Source: Alistipes sp. (lineage in GTDB: Bacteria > Bacteroidota > Bacteroidia > Bacteroidales > Rikenellaceae). Taken from it: a DNA stretch of 64,000 nt. Made by a program: the position numbers and the translations under genes. The notes under the pieces were generated by a model that had not been told where the DNA came from, did not search any database, and worked only from the letters and a program-made list of their open reading frames with translations. The DNA lies in contig JAFTWZ010000018.1 of assembly GCA_017465055.1 (NCBI GenBank), positions 20,376 through 84,375 of the forward strand, read 5' to 3'. Of the stretch, positions 44,565 through 53,062 are shown in pieces. Position 1 is the stretch's first letter, and the number at the start of each line of letters is the position of its first letter.

Positions 44565-47500
44565 TTAGAAATTGAACTTCACGCCAAGGATGTATGTACG
44601 TGGACGTGGATACATATTGTTGTCAATACCGCCAGCGATCTCAGGATCGATACCCTTGTAACCAGTGATAGTGCAAACATTTGAAACAGTACCGAACAAG
44701 TCGAGAGTGAGGTCACGATCCATTGCATTGCCGAGGTTGAAACGATAGCTCAAAGTGACGTTATCAATCTTGAGGAACGATGCATTGCGAACGTAGTAGT
44801 CAGACAAGTACTGACCAGATGAACGGAAGTTGGTAGAAGGAGCAGTAACTACACGGTTGTTAGTAAAGTTATTTGTCCAAAGGTCGGTAAGAAGCTCACC
44901 ATTAGAGTCGATGTTGTTGTAAACATAGTTACCAATGTTTGCGTGAGCAGCTACGGCCAATGTCAAAGCCTTCCAAGAGAGCTGAGTATTGAAGCCGATA
45001 GTCACATCTGGAGCAGCCTTCTTGTATACATACTTATCCTTCTCGTTTACAGTACCATCGCCGTTACGGTCAACGTACAAGCCCTCGATAGGCTTGCCAT
45101 TAGCGTCGTAAATCTGCTGGTATACGTAGAACGAGTTAGTAGGCTGACCAGTCTGGTGTACCTGGCAAGTACCACCAACACCACCTGAGTAACCACCAGT
45201 GTCAACACCGTAGTAGCCCTCAGCCTCGTCGTCGTTGGTCAAACGAGTAATCTCATTGCGGTTCCAAGCTACGTTAGCACCGATGTTCCAGTACCAATCC
45301 TTGTTCTGGATAGCTACAGCGTTAAGCTCAACCTCGACACCGATATTCTTCAAGTCACCGATGTTTGCGTTGAGGTAGTTGGTAAGGTTAGCACCTGCAG
45401 GAACTGGAGTAAAGTTCAACAAGTCCTTAGTCTCACGATAGTAGAAGTCAGCACTTGCTGTCAAGCGGCCATCGAGGAAACCGAGGTCGAGACCTGCGTT
45501 GTAAGTAGTAGTAGTCTCCCACTTAAGGTCGGCGTTGTAACCAACAGGCTTAATTGGGAATACAAGACCGTTACCCTCGGTATAACCACCGAATGGGTAG
45601 TATGAACCAAGTGTATTATTATAATAGGTAGGAAGAGCGTCGTAGAGGCCACCAACATCCTGCTGACCAGTCTGACCGTAGCTCAAACGTACCTTCAATG
45701 CTGATACAGCATCAACATCCTCCAAGAATGACTCATTCTTAGCGTTCCAAGCCAAAGCTACTGATGGGAAGATACCCCACTTGTTGTTAGCAAAGCGTGA
45801 AGTACCATCGGCACGCAATGTAGCAGTTACTGAGTAACGGTTTGCGTAAGAGTAGTTAGCACGGCCGAAGAACGATACGAGGAAGTACTCACCCTTAGAT
45901 ACCTTAGGCTCTGAGAGGTAGTATGCTGGGTTGTTAACCATAACCTCAGGATCCTCCACTGATGGGATCATCTGCTCCATAGGAACATAAGGCTCATTAG
46001 AGTCAACATCCCACTGAGCTACGTCAGCTACACGGTACTGTGCGTTGTAGTTCTGATAGTAGTAGTGCTGCCAAGAGTAACCTGCCATAACGTCGAATGC
46101 GTGGTCACCCCAAGTGTGAGCGTAAGCAGCGTAGAACTCCAAAGTCTGGTCGCGCTTAAGCTGTGAGTAGTCGGTGTGGTAACCCGAACCTGCCTCAGCA
46201 GTAGAGTGGCGTGACTGCTCAGCACCAGGAGCTACGTCTACAGTACCCTTTGACTTAGATACGTCAACACCGAGGTTAAGGTTAAGACGAAGATCCTCCA
46301 AACCGTGAATCTTATAGTCGATCTGAGCATTACCTACAAAACGCTTAGCGTGCGAGAAGTCGTACTTATCCTCAAGCAAAGCTACAGGGTTCTGGTTAGC
46401 CATTGTGTTGTGCTTACCATCAACACCACGCCAAGTGTAGTAACCATTGATGCCACCCTCCTCGTCTGAGAGGTATACTGGCTTAGTTGGGTCGAACTGA
46501 ACAGCCTGAGATACCGCGCCTGTGTTAGCGAAGCGGTTATCCATAATCATACCCTTACCGTTAAGGCTAATAGTAAGGTGGTTGTCCAAGAGTGTTGGGT
46601 TGAGGTTCAACGAGAGGGTGTGACGAGACATATTAGATGTCTTCAACGTACCATCCTGGTTGAGGTAACCGTAAGAGACACGGTATGGGAGGTTGTTCTT
46701 CTCGCCCATCTTCACGTTACCAGTAAGTGATACGTTACCCTCGTAAGACTGTGCAAGCTGGTAAATCTCGCGCTGCCAGTCGGTGTTGATGTAGTTACCG
46801 TTAGCGTCGGTGTACTTTGTAGCCGAGCGGTAAGCATCAGTATCCTGAGTACCATAGTACCACTCCAAAGTCTGACGCATCTCGTCGCCAGTCATAACGT
46901 CTACATACTTAGCGTTCTGGCTCAACGATGCAGTGAAATCAACCGATACCTTAGGTACTGATGAGTCGTACTTTGAACCCTTCTTAGTAGTGATGATGAT
47001 GACACCGTTAGATGCTCGCGAACCGTAGATAGCTGTAGCCGATGCATCCTTCAACACGGTGAACGACTCGATATCCGATGGGTTGATTGATGCCAAAGCG
47101 TTACCCATACCCGAGATACCTGAGTTAGAGATAGGAAGACCATCGACAACGACCAATGGGTCGTTCGAAGCGTTAAGTGACGAACCACCACGGATACGAA
47201 TCTGTGCTGCAGAACCTGGAGCACCATCGCCAGAGGTGATAACAACACCTGCCGACTTACCACGAAGAAGGTCGGTTGGAGATGTTGCAAGACCCTTGTT
47301 AGTCTGGTCGGCCTTAACGGTAGATACCGAACCAGTAAGGTCGTTCTTCTTAACGACACCATAACCGATGACAACAACGTCATCAATTATAGCCGAGTCC
47401 TCAACAAGGACTACACGCTGCAACAACTCAGAGTTTGCTGCAAGAGCCTGTGACTCGTAGCCTATGAAGCTAACAACAACCACAGACTCGCTACTGTTAA

Positions 47501-47705
47501 CACTCAGCACAAACTGACCGTTAACATCGGTGGTGACACCGTTAGTCGTGCCCTGCTCGACTACAGAGGCTCCGATAACCGGCGTTCCGGTAGCATCAAC
47601 TACCACACCTTTGACCTCGTATCTACCCGACTGGGCAAATACTTGGGCGGGAATTGCCATCGCTAAGATAGCCAAACCCAAACACATAGTTAAGAATTTT
47701 CTCAT
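44565..47705 (-). CDS. susC: SusC/RagA-family TonB-dependent transporter
   Basis: 1046 residues: signal peptide (about 1-25), a carboxypeptidase regulatory-like domain ('YEVKGVVVDATGTPVIGASV'), the plug ('GVITSGDGAPGSAAQIRIRG'-type region with 'SLNASNDPLVVVDGLPI'), then a 22-strand barrel ending in 'YPRPRTYILGVKFNF' with terminal Phe. It imports maltodextrins across the outer membrane using TonB energy together with SusD. It lies 132 bp downstream of the MFS gene, a gap that includes a 9-bp hairpin. Confidence 0.96.
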   Translation of the reverse strand: MRKFLTMCLGLAILAMAIPAQVFAQSGRYEVKGVVVDATGTPVIGASVVEQGTTNGVTTDVNGQFVLSVNSSESVVVVSFIGYESQALAANSELLQRVVLVEDSAIIDDVVVIGYGVVKKNDLTGSVSTVKADQTNKGLATSPTDLLRGKSAGVVITSGDGAPGSAAQIRIRGGSSLNASNDPLVVVDGLPISNSGISGMGNALASINPSDIESFTVLKDASATAIYGSRASNGVIIITTKKGSKYDSSVPKVSVDFTASLSQNAKYVDVMTGDEMRQTLEWYYGTQDTDAYRSATKYTDANGNYINTDWQREIYQLAQSYEGNVSLTGNVKMGEKNNLPYRVSYGYLNQDGTLKTSNMSRHTLSLNLNPTLLDNHLTISLNGKGMIMDNRFANTGAVSQAVQFDPTKPVYLSDEEGGINGYYTWRGVDGKHNTMANQNPVALLEDKYDFSHAKRFVGNAQIDYKIHGLEDLRLNLNLGVDVSKSKGTVDVAPGAEQSRHSTAEAGSGYHTDYSQLKRDQTLEFYAAYAHTWGDHAFDVMAGYSWQHYYYQNYNAQYRVADVAQWDVDSNEPYVPMEQMIPSVEDPEVMVNNPAYYLSEPKVSKGEYFLVSFFGRANYSYANRYSVTATLRADGTSRFANNKWGIFPSVALAWNAKNESFLEDVDAVSALKVRLSYGQTGQQDVGGLYDALPTYYNNTLGSYYPFGGYTEGNGLVFPIKPVGYNADLKWETTTTYNAGLDLGFLDGRLTASADFYYRETKDLLNFTPVPAGANLTNYLNANIGDLKNIGVEVELNAVAIQNKDWYWNIGANVAWNRNEITRLTNDDEAEGYYGVDTGGYSGGVGGTCQVHQTGQPTNSFYVYQQIYDANGKPIEGLYVDRNGDGTVNEKDKYVYKKAAPDVTIGFNTQLSWKALTLAVAAHANIGNYVYNNIDSNGELLTDLWTNNFTNNRVVTAPSTNFRSSGQYLSDYYVRNASFLKIDNVTLSYRFNLGNAMDRDLTLDLFGTVSNVCTITGYKGIDPEIAGGIDNNMYPRPRTYILGVKFNF

Positions 47706-47785
47706 AGTGTTTTAGTGTTAGTTAATAATAGTTAGTAAATGTGTTTGTTTATGTATCGATTTGTCGATTCTTTTTTTAGCGGCCT

Positions 47786-47814
47786 AACCAGGGCCATCGT
47801 CGACAGCCCTGGTT
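47786..47814. terminator. Hairpin between the MFS gene and susC
   Basis: A perfect 9-bp stem (AACCAGGGC 47786-47794 with GCCCTGGTT 47806-47814), 11-nt loop, beginning 23 bp after the MFS stop on the minus strand. No T-run follows directly, so partial termination or mRNA protection are both possible. Confidence 0.5.
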
Positions 47815-47837
47815 ACGCACAGTATCTCTGTAGAGTA

Positions 47838-49166
47838 TTACTCCTCGCGCTTAACGGTGATGCCAAATACCGCTACAGCACCCAAGATAAGCGATACACC
47901 AGCTACGACAAGCATAGCAATCTGTCCAGCCTGAACGCCATCTACAAGGTTGCCACCCACAAGGCCGAGGATTAGACCACCGACCAACGATGCCACGATC
48001 TGAGGCAAGCAGATTGTACAGTTAAACAGGCCGAGGTACGAGCCCATAGCCTTGCCCGAGAGCGAGTTGGTGAGCAGCGCAAATGGCAGTGCCAACATTG
48101 CAGCCCACGCACAGCCGATAAGCAGGAACGACACGAAGAGCATATACTGGTCGTGGATGAAGTATGTCGAGATGAAACCTGCGGCACCGAGCAATAAGCT
48201 CACCGAGTATGCCACCTTTGGACTGCGGAACATAGGGATAACCATAGCCCAGAGGATTGAGCCAACGGCCTGAACGGCGAACAACACACCTGTCCAGTCG
48301 CCAGCAGCCTGATACTCCTGAGTCTCGGGATTGATAGTACCCCAAACAGTCTCGGCGATACCTCCGGTGGTATATGTCCACATATAGAGGAACGCAAACC
48401 AGCAGAAGAACTGCACAAGACCAATCTGCCAGAAGGCCTTAGGAGCGTGAACAAGGAGCTGAAGAAGATTCTGCTTCTCCTCCTTATCCTCTCTCTTGAT
48501 GCCGTTGTACTTAGCATAGTCCTCGGGATTCCACTCCTTGACCGTCGAGCCAGTGTAGAGCACGCAGAGGATAAGTATGGCAGCACCGATGTAGAACGAC
48601 CAGGTCACCGTATCGGGAATCTGACCCTCGGGAGCTACGCTCTTAACGCCCAGCCAAGTGAAGATGTAGGGGAAGAGGTAACCGACAAGCGAGCCAGCGT
48701 TGCAGAGCAGGCTCTGTATAGAGTACGCCTTGGTCTTCTGCTCATCGTTGACCATATCGCCGACCATCATCTTAAATGGCTGCATTGCCATATTGATCGA
48801 GGTATCGAGCAACATAAGCATCACAGCGCCGAAAGCCAACGCCGCCTTAACGGTCATCTCGAAACTACCAGAGTTAGGCAAGAGCGCCATAACGATAACG
48901 GCCACGATAGCACCTACGTAGAGGTATGGCTTGCGGCGACCCCACTTACACCACGTCTTGTCGCTCAGCGAGCCCACGATAGGCTGCACTATCATACCCA
49001 TCAATGGGGGCAGCACCCAGAAGAAGCTCAACGTATGGGGATCGGCACCCAACGTTGCGAAGATGCGGCTGATATTTGCACTCTGTAGGGCGTAGGCAAT
49101 CTGTACGCCGAAGAATCCAAAGCTCAGATTCCACATCTGCCAAAATGAAAGATTAGGTTTTTGCAT
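47838..49166 (-). CDS. MFS sugar transporter (SLC45/GPH-like, probable maltose/maltodextrin carrier)
   Basis: A 442-residue inner-membrane protein with about 12 hydrophobic segments. The loop 'VGSLSDKTWCKWGRRKPYLYVGA' is the MFS A-like motif (D-x3-R-x-G-R-R), and 'PFKMMVGDMVNDEQKTKAYSIQSL' is typical of the SLC45-like sucrose/maltose group. It is the first gene of the glucan operon, so it likely brings SusA products into the cytosol. Substrate by context only. A palindrome and a candidate promoter lie upstream. Confidence 0.88.
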   Translation of the reverse strand: MQKPNLSFWQMWNLSFGFFGVQIAYALQSANISRIFATLGADPHTLSFFWVLPPLMGMIVQPIVGSLSDKTWCKWGRRKPYLYVGAIVAVIVMALLPNSGSFEMTVKAALAFGAVMLMLLDTSINMAMQPFKMMVGDMVNDEQKTKAYSIQSLLCNAGSLVGYLFPYIFTWLGVKSVAPEGQIPDTVTWSFYIGAAILILCVLYTGSTVKEWNPEDYAKYNGIKREDKEEKQNLLQLLVHAPKAFWQIGLVQFFCWFAFLYMWTYTTGGIAETVWGTINPETQEYQAAGDWTGVLFAVQAVGSILWAMVIPMFRSPKVAYSVSLLLGAAGFISTYFIHDQYMLFVSFLLIGCAWAAMLALPFALLTNSLSGKAMGSYLGLFNCTICLPQIVASLVGGLILGLVGGNLVDGVQAGQIAMLVVAGVSLILGAVAVFGITVKREE

Positions 49167-49304
49167 AAAAATTTAATATTTGTTTGTTTGTTTTGTCCGT
49201 CGTTGTCGCTCGAAAAAGCTATAGACCGAGAAGGTTATTAATAAATAATTTTAATAACTACACAGCCTCAACACTACAAATTTTGTAAAAAATTGCGAAA
49301 CTTG

Positions 49305-49312
49305 CAAATATA
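49305..49312 (-). promoter_or_regulatory. Candidate -7 element of the glucan operon
   Basis: TATATTTG on the minus strand (49312 to 49305) fits TAnnTTTG, about 140 bp upstream of the MFS start. No clear TTG at -33, so a regulator may be needed. A GTTATTA/TAATAAC hairpin (49234-49258) lies in the leader. Confidence 0.45.
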
Positions 49313-49448
49313 TTCTACTAAATTGGCATAAAATTGGGATGAATTGCGAGAATAACCACCCGAATGGTCATATAGCATTCAGTGGGCATCGCTGCCCTCA
49401 AGCCGAAACCTTTCGATGCGCTAAATATGAGCCGCTTAAGATTACCTA

Positions 49449-49462
49449 TTGACTATAGTCAA
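49449..49462. promoter_or_regulatory. Perfect 14-bp palindrome, candidate operator
   Basis: TTGACTATAGTCAA lies about 140 bp upstream of the glucan-operon -7 element and about 240 bp upstream of the divergent LytS promoter. The symmetry suggests a dimeric regulator site. The rest of the 49167-49739 spacer shows no gene. Confidence 0.45.
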
Positions 49463-49702
49463 ATAACAGCGAAAAATATGCAACAACGTAGAGCGTCGTA
49501 GAGTTACGCAATATCGGCCGAGCACCCTACGATTCAGCGCCGAAAAGCGAGAAATATCCTATGCCCAATATCGCACACTAATTGGTCATTATGACTTCTA
49601 CGCTACGAGGCGATATATCTCATAAAAATGAACGACAATCTACCGCTTTAATTCTCCACATAAGCAGTCGAATAGAGATTAGCGTGCTAATATCGAGGAA
49701 TA

Positions 49703-49734
49703 TTTTGAAGTTTGCGTTTTTATTCGTAATTTTG
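49703..49734 (+). promoter_or_regulatory. Promoter of the LytS/LytTR operon
   Basis: TTTTG (49703-49707) and TAATTTTG (49727-49734) are 19 bp apart and match the -33/-7 pattern. The predicted start of transcription falls at about 49740, on or next to the first ATG. Confidence 0.7.
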
Positions 49735-49739
49735 CGTTA

Positions 49740-51128
49740 ATGATAAAAATGCGAAACATAAACAATATTGCCATAATTATGCTATTTGCACTGCTCCACT
49801 TTATCGTGGCAGTGATAAGCAGAGCGCTCGACTACTATGACGATATACCGCTGACGGTGCTTACCATCACTATGATTATCTTCGTGGCTATGCGCAACAA
49901 CGCCAGCGTCGAGATGATGGCAATCCTCGCGTTGGTAGCGACTCTGCTCGGCTACGTCATTGGCTCGTGGCTGCGCGAGCCTATACTACTAATTGTCGAC
50001 GATACGACAATAGCATCGGCAATATCTACATTCCTGGTTACCACAACATTAGGCCTCGCGACAAACTACATAACGCAAGCCTCGCACCGCTATCGCAACA
50101 AGGTGCAAGGCTTCTCGATGTCGCCACGGAATATAATCCTCACAGCGCTATCAATCCTCGTGGTACGTATGGCCTACGTGGCGATGGATCGCGCCGAGAT
50201 ATTCACCGAGGGAATGCTTCTCGACAGCATTCTAAGCATCTTGGGCAACAGCTGGGCACTACTTACGCTCCTGGCTGGCAACATAATCTTGGCTATGCGC
50301 ATAACGAGTATGCGCAAGGGCGGCAAGAGGTCGCGCCGTGCTGCAACGGTGGTGTTGGCCATTGTGACGCTGATAATCCCCATCGTCGTAGCGTCGCTCA
50401 TACACTTCGACATTCCGCTATTTAACAACGTTGCCACCTCGGGCGAGGAGTTTGTGCGTACGCTCTCAGCGGCCCTGCTTGTCGACCTTATAGCCATCAC
50501 CATATGCTACGTAGTCACCCTCTCGCTCGACTCACGCCGCGAGCTACGCGAGGAGCGCGAGCTTAAGCACCGTAGCGAGTATCAGTACGAGCGCCTCAAG
50601 CAACAGATAAACCCACACTTTCTGTTTAACTCGCTCGGCATCCTCGACTACTTAGTCCAGGAGCACGAGACTGAGCGCGCGAGCAACTTTATCCACAAGC
50701 TCGCAGATATGTACCGTTATATGCTTAAGAACGACCAGAATCCGCTGGTCAAGATTAGCGACGAGTTGGACTTTACGCACAAATATTTAGATCTGCTCAA
50801 GGAGCGCTTCACCGAGGGTATGCTCTTTGAGATAGAGGTAGCCGAGGAGTACCACGACCGCTATATCGTGCCGTGTGCGCTGCAGCTGCTTGTCGAGAAT
50901 GCCACGAAACACAACGTCGTGAGTGCAGATATGCCGCTACATATATATATAGGCGTCGAGCACGACCATATTATCGTTGTCAACAACCTGCAGCAACGCA
51001 CCCACGGACAGCCATCGACACACCTAGGACTGGAGAACATACGTCGTCAGTATCTCGACATCACAAAGCGAGATATCAGCGTAACAAAGACCGAAAACGA
51101 ATTTATAGTAAAACTTCCAATAGTATGA
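49740..51128 (+). CDS. LytS/YehU-type membrane sensor histidine kinase
   Basis: 462 residues with several N-terminal membrane segments (five or six within about 5-265), then a His_kinase domain with 'LKQQINPHFLFNSLGILDYL', phosphoacceptor His293, and an ATPase region with 'LQLLVENATKHNVV' (N box) and 'GLENIRRQYL' (G box). It phosphorylates the LytTR regulator whose gene overlaps it by ATGA. The signal is unknown. Placed divergently from the glucan operon, it is a candidate regulator of it. A second in-frame ATG at 49749 is also possible as the start. Confidence 0.92.
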   Translation: MIKMRNINNIAIIMLFALLHFIVAVISRALDYYDDIPLTVLTITMIIFVAMRNNASVEMMAILALVATLLGYVIGSWLREPILLIVDDTTIASAISTFLVTTTLGLATNYITQASHRYRNKVQGFSMSPRNIILTALSILVVRMAYVAMDRAEIFTEGMLLDSILSILGNSWALLTLLAGNIILAMRITSMRKGGKRSRRAATVVLAIVTLIIPIVVASLIHFDIPLFNNVATSGEEFVRTLSAALLVDLIAITICYVVTLSLDSRRELREERELKHRSEYQYERLKQQINPHFLFNSLGILDYLVQEHETERASNFIHKLADMYRYMLKNDQNPLVKISDELDFTHKYLDLLKERFTEGMLFEIEVAEEYHDRYIVPCALQLLVENATKHNVVSADMPLHIYIGVEHDHIIVVNNLQQRTHGQPSTHLGLENIRRQYLDITKRDISVTKTENEFIVKLPIV

Positions 51129-51901
51129 TTAAGGTACTGATTGTCGAGGACGAGATTCCTGCTCAGATTAACCTCAAGAAGCTCATCGATAAGTGTTGCG
51201 ACCATAGTCGCATAGTTATGACCCTTAGCTCGGTGCGCTCGACCATTAAGTGGCTCGAGGAGAACCCCGAGGGCGCCGATGTCATCTTCCTCGACGTCGA
51301 GCTATCCGACGGCATATGCTTCGATATCTTCGACAAGGTAGATATCAATGCCCAGGTTATCATCACCACGGCCTACGACAACTATGCCATCAACGCCTTT
51401 CGCATCAATAGCGTCGACTACCTGCTTAAGCCTATTGTCGAGAGCGACCTTTGCCGCGCGTGGGAGCGCTGCAAGGAGCGTATGGAGCAGCGCACGACGC
51501 CCAACCTCGAGGCACTGCTCGACATAGTATCGAGGGCTGGAGCTTCGCGCGACAAGGAGTATAAGAAGCGCTTTATTGTGAAGATGGGCGAGAAGATAAT
51601 CATCATCCCCGTAGAGGATATCGCCTACTGCTACTCCGAGGATAAGAGCACCTACGCCGTCAACCGCAATGGCACGCGCCGACTTCTCGACTACTCGCTC
51701 GACACGGTGCAGGAGATGCTCGACCCTAAGCTCTTCTTTAGAGTATCGCGTAGCTGCATCGTCTCGATCAACTCTATCGAGAATATCTCTAAGCACCTCG
51801 GCACGCGCCTGCGCCTGCAGCTTACCCCTCCTTCGGAGGATGAGGTGGTAGTTAGCCGTAGCCGCACCTCCGACTTCCTCGAGTGGCTTGATAACAATTA
51901 G
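51125..51901 (+). CDS. LytTR-family response regulator
   Basis: 258 residues from the ATG at 51125, which overlaps the kinase stop (ATGA). The receiver domain starts 'MIKVLIVEDE' with phospho-acceptor Asp57 in 'VIFLDVELSDG' and Lys in 'DYLLKPI'. The C-terminal LytTR domain (about 150-258) has 'KRFIVKMGEKIIIIPVEDI' and 'FFRVSRSCIVSINSIENI'. LytTR regulators bind pairs of short direct repeats. The frame is open further upstream, but that extension lies within the kinase gene in another frame and is not credible. Confidence 0.95.
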   Translation: MIKVLIVEDEIPAQINLKKLIDKCCDHSRIVMTLSSVRSTIKWLEENPEGADVIFLDVELSDGICFDIFDKVDINAQVIITTAYDNYAINAFRINSVDYLLKPIVESDLCRAWERCKERMEQRTTPNLEALLDIVSRAGASRDKEYKKRFIVKMGEKIIIIPVEDIAYCYSEDKSTYAVNRNGTRRLLDYSLDTVQEMLDPKLFFRVSRSCIVSINSIENISKHLGTRLRLQLTPPSEDEVVVSRSRTSDFLEWLDNN

Positions 51902-51932
51902 TGGAACAGGGATTGCGAGGGGGCAAAACGAC

Positions 51933-51975
51933 TATGGGAGCTCATAATGAGTTTCTATGAGTTAAAATGGCTCAG
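51933..51975. repeat. Degenerate 10-bp-unit repeat
   Basis: Four or five degenerate units of the KATGRGTTAA family (TATGGGAGCTC, TAATGAGTTTC, TATGAGTTAAAATGG) directly after the response-regulator stop. Confidence 0.5.
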
Positions 51976-52041
51976 TCTGAAATTCTGGTGGTGATTGAAA
52001 AAAAATAATATAAAAATAGTAGCTAAACGAAATATAAATAT

Positions 52042-52288
52042 CGTCACCCCGAGGAGGAGCAAGTATGAGTTTGTGGAGTGAGATAACGCCACTATGCTCC
52101 GACGTGGGGGTCTTCCGCTGTTTATAGGGCCTTTCGGAGTGTGATTGATAGTCGTGTGTGACGCGCGGAGCACTATTTCATCTCCTACGTATCAGTGCGG
52201 AAGTATAAACAAAGGAAGATCGCCACAGAATTGCATAGACCCAAGTGGGTATCACTACTACTATTAGATGCAATTCCTCGCGATGACG
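52042..52288 (-). repeat. Third copy of the CGTCATTGCGAG-type element, reverse orientation
   Basis: 247 bp that align, as reverse complement, end to end with the two 221-bp copies at 19810-20294, with many substitutions and one ~27-bp insertion. Ends read CGTCACCCCGAGGAGG and CGCGATGACG. Confidence 0.85.
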
Positions 52289-52359
52289 TATTAATATCAT
52301 TTATTACCCCACCGGAATTTCAGACTGAGCCCAAATTTCGTAGGATAGAAAAATCGGCG

Positions 52360-52440
52360 AAAGGGTAGCTGGAGGGTAGCTCGCAGGCAGAGCCTGCTAA
52401 AGAGTAGTAGAAAAGATAGCTCGCTCACTGGCGCTAAAGA
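52360..52440. repeat. Hairpin/spacer module array
   Basis: Short hairpins alternate with a TAAAGRGTAG-like spacer. GCAGGCAGAGCCTGC (52383-52397) is followed by TAAAGAGTAG, and then CTCGCTCACTGGCGC is followed by TAAAGA. The same modules in the same order occur at 61071-61151. Confidence 0.7.
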
Positions 52441-52447
52441 GAGTTTA

Positions 52448-52570
52448 GAGACAACATAGACGAGTGAGACGAGAGGGACGAAAGAGACAACAACGAAGTC
52501 GGGTATCATCTTTCTATGTTGTCTCTGTTGTCTCTGTTGTCTCTGTTGTCTCTATTGTCTCTGTTGTCTC
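52448..52570. repeat. Inverted pair of 9-bp tandem arrays
   Basis: Five 9-bp units of GAGACAACA type (52448-52492) are followed after 24 bp by six units of its reverse complement TGTTGTCTC (52517-52570). The transcript could form a long imperfect hairpin. Confidence 0.85.
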
Positions 52571-52630
52571 GTAACCCATTATAACCCATCGTAACTCATA
52601 GCAACTCATAGAGGCCCATAGTCCCTCATA
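52571..52630. repeat. Six 10-bp units of the KATGRGTTAA family (reverse orientation)
   Basis: Six units in phase: GTAACCCATT, ATAACCCATC, GTAACTCATA, GCAACTCATA, GAGGCCCATA, GTCCCTCATA. They directly continue the 9-bp array. Confidence 0.85.
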
Positions 52631-52717
52631 TAGACTTTTTGTCCAATTTTAAACCATTTTACCCTTTGGGTTGTGAAAATTTGGACTATTTCACTGAAAA
52701 AAATTGCGATTTTGGGG

Positions 52718-52747
52718 TTGCTGTTTCGATAAAATTTTCTATATTTG
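52718..52747 (+). promoter_or_regulatory. Promoter of the beta-helix lipoprotein gene
   Basis: TTG (52718-52720) and TATATTTG (52740-52747) are exactly 19 bp apart. The start of transcription would be near 52753, leaving a ~310-nt leader. An imperfect inverted repeat (GTCCAATTTT 52641 with AAAATTTGGAC 52676) lies just upstream. Confidence 0.75.
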
Positions 52748-52752
52748 TCATA

Positions 52753-53062
52753 TCGAAAGCAATATAAAAAACTCAGAAATGTGCTATAGCGCAACATATC
52801 CTATTTGTCTACTCCCGATTTCGCATCGGGGGGGGGTTTTGCCCTACAAATCAGCAAGTTACGGATATCCGCTAACCAATCAGTATTGTACTATTTTTCC
52901 ACTCGACCCACCGCCCTCGGGCTATGGGTCACGACTTGTTGTGCCTATTAGTTTAGGCTAAGCACAACAAGCGGTATATAGTACGATATATTGGCACATA
53001 CCTATTTATAAAAAACGAGAAGCAACACAAAAACCTTTTTATTTACCAATTAACAAATCACT
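52753..53062 (+). promoter_or_regulatory. Long structured 5' leader, candidate cis-acting RNA
   Basis: At least five pairings are visible. Hairpin CCCGAT/ATCGGG (52814-52830) is followed by a run of nine G. The palindromic GTTACGGATATCCGCTAAC is at 52858-52876. A 12-bp stem pairs 52883-52894 with 52978-52989, enclosing two hairpins: GACCCA/TGGGTC with an inner GCC/GGC (52905-52930), and CTTGTTGTGC/GCACAACAAG (52935-52971). Together these form a three-way junction. An AT-rich single-stranded stretch follows up to the ATG. Confidence 0.65.

Noticed and set aside
49167-49739. A small RNA or tRNA gene in the spacer
   Set aside because: No cloverleaf, no terminator with a U-run and no internal promoter were found; only the palindrome and promoter elements have support.
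50873-51124. N-terminal extension of the LytTR response regulator
   Set aside because: The frame is open, but it lies entirely within the kinase gene. The receiver domain begins at the ATG at 51125, which overlaps the kinase stop in the usual ATGA fashion.
52448-52630. Possible CRISPR-like array
   Set aside because: Units are only 9-10 bp, contiguous, and without unique spacers. No cas genes are present in the window.
52883-52989. Integron attC-like site
   Set aside because: The paired hairpins recall attC folding, but no conserved core sites with the right spacing and no integron integrase or cassette genes are visible.
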